NCBI RefSeq assembly: GCF_020873875.1
Contig: NZ_JAHWGU010000025.1
Location: forward strand, 1 to 64,000
Length of the DNA: 64,000 nt
Direction of reading: 5' to 3'
Source of the DNA: Actinoplanes sp. DH11
Lineage (GTDB): Bacteria > Actinomycetota > Actinomycetes > Mycobacteriales > Micromonosporaceae
Part shown: positions 41,131-49,205 of the stretch, one piece after another
Layout: each line of letters starts with the position of its first letter
Numbering within the stretch: position 1 is the first letter of the stretch
Notes under the pieces: model-generated
Databases searched by the model: none
What the model was told of the DNA's origin: nothing
Seen by the model: only the letters and a program-made list of their open reading frames with translations
Position numbers and translations under genes: made by a program

Positions 41131-42030
41131 TCAGCCCTTCACCGCGCCGGCCGCCAGGCCGCGCATGACTCGCTGGTTGAGGAAGATGTAGATGGCCAGG
41201 ATCAGCAGCACGTTGATGCAGATGGCGGCGAAGGTGGGACCGTACTCGACGACGCCGAACTGGCCGGTGAAGTTGAGCAGGCCGACCTGCACGGTGCGCT
41301 GGGCGTCGTCGGTGGTGAAGGTCAGCGCGATGAGCAGGTCGTTCCAGAGGAAGAAGAACTGCACCAGCGCGATGGTCAGCACCGAGTTGCGCATCATCGG
41401 GAAGCCGATCGACCAGAACGAGCGGATCACGCTGGCGCCGTCCATGGTGGCGGCCTCGAACACCGTCTTCGGGATGGCCCGGAAGTAGGTGGCCATCATG
41501 AACACGGTCAGCGGCAGGCCGGTCGCCGTGTACGTGATGATCAGCGGCCACAGCGTGCCGGTCAGGTGCAGCTGGAAGTAGACGGTGAACAGCGGCAGCA
41601 GGATCATCTGGCCGGGGATCATGATGCCGGCCAGGAACAGCATCAGCGTGGTCTGCCGGCCCTTCCAGACGAGCACCTCCAGGGCGAACCCGGCGGCGGT
41701 GCCGAGCACGATGATCAGCGCGAGCGACGGCAGCACGGTGAGCAGCGAGTTCTGCAGGTAGGTGGCGACCGACGACCAGGCCTGCGTGTAGTTGGCGAAG
41801 TTGGTGAAGCTCTCCGGCAACGAGGTGGTCGGCTTGTTGAGGAACTCGTCCTGCGTCTTGAAGGAGCCGAGGAAGAGCCAGATCAGGGGGTACGCGACGA
41901 CGAGCAGCAGCAGACCGACGAGGGCGTGCCCGGGCAGTCGCCGCAGCGTCCGGCCGACGTTGCGGTTGCGTGCGGGGCGCCGCTTCGTGACTGCCGGCGC
42001 CGGCGTGGTGGGTTCGGTGGTCAGTGTCAT
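41131..42030 (-). CDS. Sugar ABC permease, MalG-type
   Basis: A 299-residue inner-membrane permease with about six helices and the cytoplasmic EAA loop (EAATMDGASVIRSFWSIGFP) that contacts the ATPase. It pairs with the MalF-type permease just upstream, whose stop codon it overlaps if the GTG at 42036 is used; ATG 42030 is the alternative. No ATPase gene is in the cluster, so a shared MsiK-type ATPase elsewhere must energise it, as is usual in actinomycetes. Confidence 0.92.
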   Translation of the reverse strand: MTLTTEPTTPAPAVTKRRPARNRNVGRTLRRLPGHALVGLLLLVVAYPLIWLFLGSFKTQDEFLNKPTTSLPESFTNFANYTQAWSSVATYLQNSLLTVLPSLALIIVLGTAAGFALEVLVWKGRQTTLMLFLAGIMIPGQMILLPLFTVYFQLHLTGTLWPLIITYTATGLPLTVFMMATYFRAIPKTVFEAATMDGASVIRSFWSIGFPMMRNSVLTIALVQFFFLWNDLLIALTFTTDDAQRTVQVGLLNFTGQFGVVEYGPTFAAICINVLLILAIYIFLNQRVMRGLAAGAVKG

Positions 42031-42032
42031 GG

Positions 42033-42917
42033 TCACCCCAGCCCGGTGTCGCGACGGGTGCCGCGGAAGATGAAGACGGTGACCAGCAGGCACAGCGCGG
42101 TCAGCGTGAGCGCGATCGTCGAGCCGTACCCGTAGTCGCCGTAGGCGAACGAGGTCTGGTACATGTACAGCGTCAGCGGGGTGGTGGCGCTGCCCGGCCC
42201 GCCACCGGTGAGCGCGTAGATCGAGTCGAACGCCTTGAGGGTGCCGTTGATGCTGAACACCAGCGAGGAGACGAGCACCGGCAGCGACAGCGGCACGATG
42301 ATGCTGCGGATCAGCCGCCAGGTCGAGGCGCCGTCGATCGAGGCGGCCTCCATCACCTCGTCGGGGATGTCGAGCAGGCCGGCGTAGAGCAGCACCGCGT
42401 AGAACCCCATCGACCGCCAGATGTCCATCAGTGCGACGACGAAGAACGCGTTGCCGGGGGTGCTGAACCAGTCGATCCCGGTGCCGCCGAACGCCTCGAT
42501 GGCGGCGTTGACCGGACCGGTCTGCGGCGCGAACTCGAAGAACTTCTGGAACAGCAGCGCCACCGCGACGGTGGGCAGGATGACCGGGAAGAAGACCAGG
42601 GTACGCACGATCGAACCGGCCCGGCGCAGGAAGAACACGTAGAGCAGGGAGAGCAGGTAGCCCACGAGGACCTGGCCGACCGTGATGACCACCGCGTACT
42701 TGACGGTGAACCACAGGGCGCCGGGCAGCGCCGGGTCGTCGAGCAGTTTGCTGAAGTTCGCCGTGCCGGCCCAGGTGAACCCGGAGATGACGCTGCCGGT
42801 GAAGAACGTGTACCCCAGCGACCACAGCATCGGCAGCAGCATCACCAGGGAATAGACCAGCAGCGCCGGTCCGAGGAGGATGGCGACCGACTTCCGGTCG
42901 CCGAGCACGCTGTGCAT
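42033..42917 (-). CDS. Sugar ABC permease, MalF-type
   Basis: A 294-residue permease with about six membrane helices and an EAA-type loop (EAASIDGASTWRLIRSIIVPLS). ATG 42917 (MHSVLGDRKSVAILLGPALL) is chosen; the frame is open to 42968, but that part lies inside a 30-bp palindrome and has no ribosome site. It is preceded by that stem-loop and the substrate-binding protein gene, the usual order of CUT1 importers. Confidence 0.9.
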   Translation of the reverse strand: MHSVLGDRKSVAILLGPALLVYSLVMLLPMLWSLGYTFFTGSVISGFTWAGTANFSKLLDDPALPGALWFTVKYAVVITVGQVLVGYLLSLLYVFFLRRAGSIVRTLVFFPVILPTVAVALLFQKFFEFAPQTGPVNAAIEAFGGTGIDWFSTPGNAFFVVALMDIWRSMGFYAVLLYAGLLDIPDEVMEAASIDGASTWRLIRSIIVPLSLPVLVSSLVFSINGTLKAFDSIYALTGGGPGSATTPLTLYMYQTSFAYGDYGYGSTIALTLTALCLLVTVFIFRGTRRDTGLG

Positions 42918-42940
42918 CCTTTGGATACGTCCCTTCGTCC

Positions 42941-42970
42941 GGATGCCGGCGGCCGGGGCCGCCGGCATCC
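42941..42970 (-). promoter_or_regulatory. Perfect 14-bp stem-loop between binding protein and permease genes
   Basis: GGATGCCGGCGGCC (42941-42954) and GGCCGCCGGCATCC (42957-42970) are exact complements with two central bases. It begins 8 bp after the binding-protein stop. Such intercistronic stems block 3' exonucleases and let the binding protein be made in excess of the permeases, a known theme of sugar importer operons; that role here is inferred. Confidence 0.78.
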
Positions 42971-42978
42971 ACCGGTGA

Positions 42979-44280
42979 TCAGCTCAGGTTCGAGGTGACG
43001 GTCTGCATGAACTTCTCGCCGGTCAGCTGGCCGCCGCCGAGCAGGCCGCCGTTGCCCTGGCTGACCGTGGTCGCCTTGGCGGAGAAGTACGCCTCGAACC
43101 ACAGGACGCTTGTCTGCACGCCCGCGATCTCGTCCTGGATCTGCTTGGTCAGGGCCGGGACCTCGACGGCGGCGTCGGTCTTGAAACCGGTGATCTGGCT
43201 GGAGTCGCGCAGCGCCACGGTGCCGTAGTTGTCGACGATGCACTTGACCCAGGCCTGGGTGTTGGTGTCGTTCTCGTACGCCTTCTTGGAGATGGCAATC
43301 GCGGTGCCGACGTTGGCCGGGGTCTGGTCGGCGGTGCCGGCGCCGCCGGCGACGGTCGGGAACTTGAGGAAGCCGACGTTGTCCGCGCCGATCTTGTTCT
43401 TGCTCTCGTCGTTGAAGTCGGACAGCGCCCAGGAGCCCATGTAGATGAAGGCGGCCTTGCCGGTCAGGAACGTGTTGAGCGCGGTCGCGTAGTCGATCGA
43501 GGTGGGCGACTTGCCGAAGTAGCCGGCCTTGCCGAGCGCGGCGATCGCGTCGGCACCCGCGACGTACTGCGGGTCGGTGAGCTTGGCCTGCCCGTCGGCG
43601 ACCTTCTTCAGCGCGTCCGGGCCCTGCTGACGCAGGATGTAGTTGCCGACCCAGCGGGTCACGCCCCAGCCGTCGCCGCCCTTGCCGGCCGCTGAGATCG
43701 GCTGGACACCGGCGGCCTGCAGCTTCGCGAACGCCGCGACCAGGTCATCCCAGGTGGCCGGCGGCGTGGTGATGCCGTTGTCGGCCAGCAGCTTCTTGTT
43801 GTACCAGATGCCCTCGATGTTCAGCTCGGTCGGCAGGACGAGCTGCTTGCCGTCGTAGAGCGCCTTGATCACCGAGCTGGCGGCGGGCTGTACGCCCGTG
43901 GAGACGGCGGCCGCGTCGAGCACCGTGCCGTTGTCGGCGAGCTGGCTCGTCAGCGACGGCGCGTTGGCCGCGGTGAACAGCTGCGGCAGCGCGCCCTGGC
44001 CGGCGAGCAGCTGCAGCTGCTGGTCGAGGCTGGCCTGCGCCTGCTTCTTGATGTCCAGTGGCTGCGCCGTGTTCTGGGTGGCGCACTCCTTCTGGCTCAG
44101 CGTGGTGAGCGTGCTGGCGATCGTGGTGTTCTCGTTGATCGCCAGGAACGAGAAGTTCTTGGCGGAGCTGCCGCCGGACGCGCTGTCGTCGCCGCCACCA
44201 CCGCAGGCCGCGGTGGACAGGGCCAGAGCGACGACGCCGGCCGCGGCGAGCAGGTTCTTGGGCTTGAAGACGGATGCCAC
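42979..44280 (-). CDS. Sugar-binding lipoprotein of ABC importer
   Basis: A 433-residue extracellular solute-binding protein of the CUT1 class. The lipoprotein signal has lipobox STAACG (Cys about residue 26), followed by a Gly/Asp/Ser linker and the two-lobe binding fold (IWYNKKLLADNGITTPPATWDDLVAAF). GTG 44280 has AGGAGGACCT directly upstream and is clearly the start; the frame is open to 44307. It is the first gene of the rhamnoside operon and is divergent from LacI. The ligand is probably a rhamnose-containing oligosaccharide, judged from the GH78 gene. Confidence 0.92.
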   Translation of the reverse strand: MASVFKPKNLLAAAGVVALALSTAACGGGGDDSASGGSSAKNFSFLAINENTTIASTLTTLSQKECATQNTAQPLDIKKQAQASLDQQLQLLAGQGALPQLFTAANAPSLTSQLADNGTVLDAAAVSTGVQPAASSVIKALYDGKQLVLPTELNIEGIWYNKKLLADNGITTPPATWDDLVAAFAKLQAAGVQPISAAGKGGDGWGVTRWVGNYILRQQGPDALKKVADGQAKLTDPQYVAGADAIAALGKAGYFGKSPTSIDYATALNTFLTGKAAFIYMGSWALSDFNDESKNKIGADNVGFLKFPTVAGGAGTADQTPANVGTAIAISKKAYENDTNTQAWVKCIVDNYGTVALRDSSQITGFKTDAAVEVPALTKQIQDEIAGVQTSVLWFEAYFSAKATTVSQGNGGLLGGGQLTGEKFMQTVTSNLS

Positions 44281-44311
44281 AGGTCCTCCTAGACGACTGC
44301 GGTGCACTTTT

Positions 44312-44512
44312 TTGAAGCGTCTAAAGAGTCGACGCGGCCCCTCAGGACGTCAAGTAGGTCACACCAAGAGGTTTCTGTGATCCACATGAAACAAGCATTT
44401 TACCTGGTGAAACGTTCGCTATAACGATTCAATAACCGAGCCTGGCCCTAGCTGTGCCGCTACACACAGGCCTCCACGTGCCGCACTTGAGGGTCGAATC
44501 ATTGAAGCGTCT
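44312..44512. promoter_or_regulatory. Rhamnoside operon control region with paired TTGAAGCGTCT motifs
   Basis: The 11-mer TTGAAGCGTCT occurs twice in the same orientation, at 44312-44322 (31 bp before the binding-protein start) and 44502-44512 (17 bp before the LacI start). The region between them is AT-rich and includes TGAAACG and CGATTCA elements. The motif is a candidate binding site for one of the two LacI proteins; two sites 190 bp apart would allow DNA looping. Confidence 0.5.
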
Positions 44513-44529
44513 GGCGTACGCTGCGGGCC

Positions 44530-45543
44530 ATGGCCAGGATCGAGGACGTCGCCGTGCGCGCCGGGGTGTCGGTCGGCACGGTGAGCAACGTGCTCAACCG
44601 GCCGCAGGCCGTCTCCCCCGCCACCCGCGCGAAGGTGCAGGCCGCCATCGCCGAACTCGGTTACGTGCCGCACGCCGCCGCCCGGGCCCTGGTCGCCGGG
44701 CGCACCTCCACCATCGGCCTGGTCGTGCCCGAAGTGACGAACCCGTTCTTCGCCGACCTCGCCCGCGGCGCCGAGGACGTCGCCGACGAGCACGACGTCA
44801 CCGTGATGCTCTACAACAGCGACAAGTCCGCCGACCGGGAGCTGCGCTACCTCGGCCAACTGGAGACGCAGCGGGTGCAGGGCATCCTGGTCACCCCGGT
44901 CCGGCAGGTGACCGGCGGGATGGACGCGCTCGTCGCGCGCGGCACCCCGGTGGTGCTGCTCGACCACCCGGCCGGCCGGCGCAACATCTGCTCGGTGACG
45001 GTCGACGACCACACCGGCGGCGCCCTGGCCGCCACCCATCTGATCGAACGCGGTCACCGGCACATCGCCTTCGTCGGCGGCCCACTGACCGTCGTGCAGG
45101 TCGGCGCGCGGCTCGCCGGCGCCCGCGAAGTGGTCGAGGCGGCCGGCGGCACCCTGGAGGTCATCGAGACGCGCGGCCTCGGTGTCGCGGCGGCCCGCAC
45201 CGCGGCGACCGACTTCGCCCGCCGGCCGGCCGCGACCCGGCCCACCGCGATGTTCTGCGCCAACGACATCCTCGCCCTCGGCGCCCTGCAGACGGCCACC
45301 CGCGAAGGGCTGCGGGTCCCGGACGACCTGGCGATCGTCGGCTACGACGACATCGACTTCGCCGCGGCCGCCGCCGTGCCGCTCACGTCCGTGCGGCAAC
45401 CCCGCCACCAGCTCGGCCGGGTCGCCGCACAACTGCTCTTCGAGGAGATCCACGAGCCGGCACAGCACGGCCACCGGCAGGTCGTCTTCCAGCCCGAGCT
45501 GATCGCCCGCGAGTCCAGCCGGGTGCCCGCCCACGCGGGCTGA
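44530..45543 (+). CDS. LacI-family regulator divergent from sugar importer
   Basis: A 337-residue LacI-type repressor: HTH RIEDVAVRAGVSVGTVSNVLNRP and sugar-binding core (TIGLVVPEVTNPFFADLARG ... AMFCANDILALGALQ ... AIVGYDDIDFA). It is divergent from the binding-protein gene and is the most likely direct repressor of the importer-GH78 operon. Its last six codons and stop are the first unit of a 17-bp tandem array. Confidence 0.92.
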   Translation: MARIEDVAVRAGVSVGTVSNVLNRPQAVSPATRAKVQAAIAELGYVPHAAARALVAGRTSTIGLVVPEVTNPFFADLARGAEDVADEHDVTVMLYNSDKSADRELRYLGQLETQRVQGILVTPVRQVTGGMDALVARGTPVVLLDHPAGRRNICSVTVDDHTGGALAATHLIERGHRHIAFVGGPLTVVQVGARLAGAREVVEAAGGTLEVIETRGLGVAAARTAATDFARRPAATRPTAMFCANDILALGALQTATREGLRVPDDLAIVGYDDIDFAAAAAVPLTSVRQPRHQLGRVAAQLLFEEIHEPAQHGHRQVVFQPELIARESSRVPAHAG

Positions 45544-45630
45544 CCGCCCACGCGGGCTGACCGGCCACGCGGGCTGACCGGCCACGCAGGTTGATCGGCC
45601 ACGCGGGCTGACCGGCCACGCGGGCCGGTT
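45529..45630. repeat. Six 17-bp tandem repeats starting inside the LacI stop region
   Basis: Units of GCCCACGCGGGCTGACC (later GGCCACGCGGGCTGACC) run from 45529 to 45630. The TGA of the first unit is the LacI stop codon. Each further unit carries another TGA (one is diverged to TTGATC), shifted by one frame per unit, so stops recur in all frames. CCCACGCGGG inside each unit is nearly palindromic. Confidence 0.9.
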
Positions 45631-45695
45631 CCGGCGCACGTCCGGCTGCCCGGTCCAGCGTCCGCCGCCGGTGATCAGATTCGGTCAATCCGGGG

Positions 45696-46073
45696 TCAGC
45701 GCGGCTGCCGCTCGGCCGAGCCGCGGCCGAGGGCCGCCCAGATCTCGGTGACCGTGTGGAAGACGACGCCCTCGGGCAGCCCGTCCAGGTCGGCGAGCAC
45801 GTCGTCCGGTGCCGCGAGGGCCTCCGCGCCGCGGCGCAGGGCGGCCCGGTCACCGGGCATGCTGGACAGCCCGATGTAGCGGCCGAACCGGCTGAGATCG
45901 GACGCGGCGTCGGCGTTGGGCACGCGGCTCACCTCGGGCTGGTCCTCCCCCGGCGGTTCGGCGGTCTTCCACTCCTCCGCCCGGCCACCGGCGACGCCCT
46001 GAAGGGTGCCGCGGACCTCCTGCTTCATGCCCTCGTCCAGGCGAGGCCCGTGCTTGCTGCTCACTCGTTCCAT
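45696..46073 (-). CDS. DUF2795-family protein
   Basis: A 125-residue polar protein. An N-terminal charged region (SSKHGPRLDEGMKQEVRGTLQG) is followed by the short DUF2795 fold in the last ~45 residues (ALAAPDDVLADLDGLPEGVVFHTVTEIWAALG), a small helical domain common in actinobacteria and of unknown function. Copy B of the 77-bp palindrome lies 72 bp upstream of its start. Confidence 0.8.
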   Translation of the reverse strand: MERVSSKHGPRLDEGMKQEVRGTLQGVAGGRAEEWKTAEPPGEDQPEVSRVPNADAASDLSRFGRYIGLSSMPGDRAALRRGAEALAAPDDVLADLDGLPEGVVFHTVTEIWAALGRGSAERQPR

Positions 46074-46145
46074 GCCACAGGCATACCCCCGCCCAATCGG
46101 GATAACCCACTCAACCCGGGCACCCGCGAGGCGCCCATGGCGAGA

Positions 46146-46222
46146 TGTTGATCTGCTAGCGCTACGAAATTGCTGTGATCAAGGGGTCAAAACCGCGATT
46201 TCGCACCGCTAGCAGATCAACA
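46146..46222 (+). repeat. 77-bp palindromic element, copy B
   Basis: The most symmetrical copy: TGTTGATCTGCTAGCG on the left is exactly mirrored by CGCTAGCAGATCAACA on the right, and CGAAAT/ATTTCG extend the stem, with only two unpaired positions in 25. An extra arm-like GCAGATCAACATCG follows at 46231. It is preceded by CGAGA, as in the other copies, and has the same orientation. It lies between two minus-strand genes. Confidence 0.92.
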
Positions 46223-46610
46223 CCGCCCGCGCAGATCAACATCGCCCTGCGGAGCCAGCGCAACCGACCGCGGCGGCTTGTCCAGCGGGCGAACCCACAT
46301 CTACGGGCCGGCAGACCCGGATGGATCGCGCCAGAGCCAAGGGCAGGCATCGGCCGTCACCGGCGGGCTGGTCGCCCCGTCGATCGTCCTTGACCCCGGG
46401 CGTTGCACCGACCGTGCCGCCAGTGACCCAGCCCAGGCCTTTGCTGCGGGCGCTACCCGGTGGCCGTGCCGGCCATGACTGCCGTTTCCGGGCCCACGTA
46501 CGCGCTCCGCGCCGCGCCCGCTCCATCACAGATCGGCAGAAAGCCCGCCCCGGCGGTGGACGGAACCCGTGCCGGACCTGCCCCATGAGGCTTCGCTCGC
46601 CCGGTGATCT
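46223..46610. other. Intergenic region, no gene recognised
   Basis: Open frames exist on both strands (for example 46236-46586 minus and 46321-46647 plus), but none has a good ribosome site, a recognisable family or the strong third-base bias of the neighbours. It probably holds only decayed DNA and the 3' region of the glycine-zipper gene. Confidence 0.5.
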
Positions 46611-47696
46611 TCAGCTGGCCAGGAACCAGTCGTACTCGATGGTGTAATGCGCTCCCATTTCCTTGATGACGTGAGCCTGAGGTCTGCCGATACCGGCGTG
46701 CTGCCTGACCTGTTCAGGGTCAGGGATCGTGATTTCTATGGTCTGCGGCGTGAACGGGTCGTTCTGGAGACCCTTGTCGATCGCCGCGACGATTTCTTCG
46801 AATGCTTTTCCGGCGAGCGCGCCCACCGCGGCGCCCAGGACATTTCCCACGCCCGGGATCAACGTGCCGATCGTTGCGCCGACGATTTCCCCCGCTGCCG
46901 ATTTCGCTGCGTTTTCCACCGCACCTCTGACCGCCTTACCGACCTTTTCGTTGAGGTCCTTGAAGGAACTGGCGAGATCTCCGTTGTCCTTCTCGACGAG
47001 CAACAGGGTCACCGCGAAGGTCCGCGGCCAGTCGGCGGGTCGCCGCAGGTCGAAGTTCATCAGCACATGGGGGTTTCGCCGCCACGGATCTCGGACGGCG
47101 TTCTCGGAGACGTCGCCGATCAGCGGGGTGTTCATGGTTCGAGCCACCGGTTTTCCGCCGGCACCGAGGCTGACGTTGCCGGATTCAGTACCGATGGCCG
47201 ACAGATACACTTCGTCGCTTGCGCCTTGCAGGAAATCGTCGGTGGACTCGTGTTCGATGAAATAGCGGAGGCGGAACTGCAGACGCGGCGGCAGTTCCCG
47301 GGCGGTCCGGGCCTTGGTGACGAGTTCCCGGAGAGTGCGCACCCGCGCCTGCGTCAGCACCGCTCGCACACCATGAGGTCGTAGACCGTCGACGCCCAGC
47401 TGAATGATCGCGCCGCGAACCCATGGCGCAGAACCCGGTGCCGCCGTCGCCGGGTCGGCGAACCCGTCGCCGGGACCATCCGGTTGCCTGCCGGCTGCCG
47501 CGGCGCCGTCGGCCAGAACGCCTCCGCCGTCGGCCAGAACACCTCCGCTGACGACCACACCGACGCCGGCGCCCCCGGCGAGCAGCAGTGCACGTCGCGA
47601 GGCGATCAGCCGCGAGAACGGCGGATCATCCTCCTGATCGTGCCCGTGGCGTCCTTCAGAGTTGGGCCCGGACACTTCGTTCTCGACGGCTGCCAT
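46611..47696 (-). CDS. Unrecognised exported glycine-zipper protein
   Basis: A 361-residue protein I cannot place in a family. After a polar N-terminus (~residues 1-28) a basic-hydrophobic segment (LIASRRALLLAGGAGVGVVVSGGVLA) looks like a signal or anchor, possibly Tat. The middle is soluble and rich in charged residues. Residues ~270-310 contain a glycine-zipper/hydrophobic stretch (VGATIGTLIPGVGNVLGAAVGALAGKA) of the kind that inserts into membranes or oligomerises. It follows the repeat protein gene by 6 bp, so the two form one unit. A pore-forming or surface-assembly role is possible but unproven. Confidence 0.7.
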   Translation of the reverse strand: MAAVENEVSGPNSEGRHGHDQEDDPPFSRLIASRRALLLAGGAGVGVVVSGGVLADGGGVLADGAAAAGRQPDGPGDGFADPATAAPGSAPWVRGAIIQLGVDGLRPHGVRAVLTQARVRTLRELVTKARTARELPPRLQFRLRYFIEHESTDDFLQGASDEVYLSAIGTESGNVSLGAGGKPVARTMNTPLIGDVSENAVRDPWRRNPHVLMNFDLRRPADWPRTFAVTLLLVEKDNGDLASSFKDLNEKVGKAVRGAVENAAKSAAGEIVGATIGTLIPGVGNVLGAAVGALAGKAFEEIVAAIDKGLQNDPFTPQTIEITIPDPEQVRQHAGIGRPQAHVIKEMGAHYTIEYDWFLAS

Positions 47697-47702
47697 GCCC
47701 GG

Positions 47703-48668
47703 TCACCTCAGCCCGACCAGGACCAGGACCTGGCCCGTACCGGAGGGAAGGGCGGTCAGCGCCTTGCCCACCACCGCGCCGATGCTCGCGAGCCGGTCCC
47801 CCGCGCGCATCGCATGACCAGGACGAGTGGATGTGGTCAGGAGGTCACCCACCGCGATCGGATCATCCGTCGCATCAGCCAGGCACCACGCCTTGCCGAC
47901 GACCGCGATCGGTTGCCGTTCCCGTGTGGTGTCGTGCGTGCGATCCAGCACGAGTGCCGGCACTCGATCCCCGGCGCCCGAGATGATGCCGGCCACCCGG
48001 TTGTCGTACGGCTCGCCACAGGTGCCGACCCTGCCGTCCTCGTCGAGCACGACCACCGAACCCGGTTGCAGAAGTTCCGCCGTCTCGCCGGGGACCGTCT
48101 GGACCTCGAATTGCTCAGCGACGTCCGCGCCCACCAATTGGACGTCGCCGTTGACGATCAGATTGCGAGTGACACGAACGTCGCCGTCGAAGTAACCGGC
48201 CGGCCCGGATGCGCTCTTCCCGTACACGCCCGGCCCACCCGCGGAGTTGGCACCCACCACCGCAGCGAAGGTGTTCGAGCGCCCGGCACCGTGCACGCCC
48301 TCACCCGACGCACTCTCGCCGTACACCCCGGCACCACCCGCGGAGTTGGTGCCCACGACCGCGGCGTGGTCGTTCGAGCGCCCGACACCGCGCACACCCT
48401 CACCCGACGCACTCTCGCCGAACACACCCGCACCACCCGCGGAATTGGCGCCCACCACCGCGGCGTGGCCGTTCGAGCGCCCGACACCGCGCACACCCTC
48501 ACCCGACGCACTCTCGCCGAACACACCCGCACCACCCGCGGAATTGGCGCCCACCACCCCGGCATGACCGCCCGATCGCCCGACACCGCGCACACCCTCG
48601 CCCTGGTCGCTTTCTCCCAGGACGCCGATCTCATTCGCTCCGGTGACTTTGCCTTCAAGTCCTGGCAT
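47703..48668 (-). CDS. Protein with four 33-residue GxxGxG repeats and G2-like C-domain
   Basis: A 321-residue protein. Residues 23-154 are four near-identical 33-residue repeats (GEGVRGVGRSxGHAxVVGANSAGGAGVFGESAS) that should form a left- or right-handed beta-solenoid or trimeric fibre. The remainder (DVAEQFEVQ ... VVLDEDGRVGTCG ... RPGHAMRAGD ... GAVVGKAL) resembles the C-terminal region found in phage-tail-fibre/peptidase-G2-like bacterial proteins. No signal peptide is seen. ATG 48668 has AAAGGAA upstream; an upstream extension to 48716 lacks a site. It is the first gene of a two-gene unit with the glycine-zipper protein. Function unknown. Confidence 0.72.
   Translation of the reverse strand: MPGLEGKVTGANEIGVLGESDQGEGVRGVGRSGGHAGVVGANSAGGAGVFGESASGEGVRGVGRSNGHAAVVGANSAGGAGVFGESASGEGVRGVGRSNDHAAVVGTNSAGGAGVYGESASGEGVHGAGRSNTFAAVVGANSAGGPGVYGKSASGPAGYFDGDVRVTRNLIVNGDVQLVGADVAEQFEVQTVPGETAELLQPGSVVVLDEDGRVGTCGEPYDNRVAGIISGAGDRVPALVLDRTHDTTRERQPIAVVGKAWCLADATDDPIAVGDLLTTSTRPGHAMRAGDRLASIGAVVGKALTALPSGTGQVLVLVGLR
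48207..48602 (-). repeat. Four 99-bp in-frame coding repeats
   Basis: Nucleotide-level repeats of 99 bp (for example CCCGACACCGCGCACACCCTC at 48381 and 48480) encode the four 33-residue repeats. Third-codon positions are also conserved between the middle copies, which points to recent duplication or gene conversion rather than protein-level selection alone. Confidence 0.85.
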
Positions 48669-49205
48669 GCGGATTTCCTTTCGAGCTGCTTGACGATTGT
48701 CGGGTGAGCGCGCCACGGTGAGCCGCCGGCTCCATCAGTCATGCTGTGAATGGCGAAGTACCACGCGCCGCGCCGATTGGCCGCGAGACGCCGGCGGAGT
48801 CCGCCGCAGGTCAAGCCTACGGAAATCTACCCATGACTGCTTCGACACGCCCGAAGAAAAGGTACGACGTACAAGTGCCGATCAACGTCGCTGGAATAGT
48901 CATTGCCGGGCTATGGTCACCGCGAGAAAAATGCGACGCGTGCACGAGCTGACTCCGAGCAACACTCGTCCCGCGCTCACGATAGCCCCGTGCCACATGA
49001 AGATCCGGGGCTTGAAAAAAGACAGACCCTGGTTCACCGCATCGACACAACGTCAGGACCACCGCGGTGGCAACCCGGCAGCCCGCTCCGCGCTCACCGC
49101 CCGGGACGCCGCCGCCCGGTACGACCGATCGGGGCCTTTGATGTCGGCGGCTCGGCCTGGCTCACGCGTTCGAGCCATCGTGATCTATTCGTCTAGGCTG
49201 CGCTG
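48669..49205. other. AT-richer intergenic region, no gene recognised
   Basis: About 540 bp between the divergent repeat-protein and DICT genes. From roughly 48720 to 49060 the GC content is visibly lower than elsewhere and neither strand has a convincing coding frame. It contains the promoter of the repeat-protein unit and, at 49194-49199, TAGGCT as a likely -10 for the DICT gene. The composition suggests either foreign origin or a large regulatory region. Confidence 0.5.

Noticed and set aside
39436-42135. 899-codon plus-strand open frame
   Set aside because: Antisense shadow of the rhamnosidase and permease genes, with low-complexity Gly/Val/Gln/Asp content.
46321-46647. 108-codon plus-strand gene
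   Set aside because: Arg/Pro-rich content, no ribosome site and no family; it runs into the 3' end of the opposite gene.
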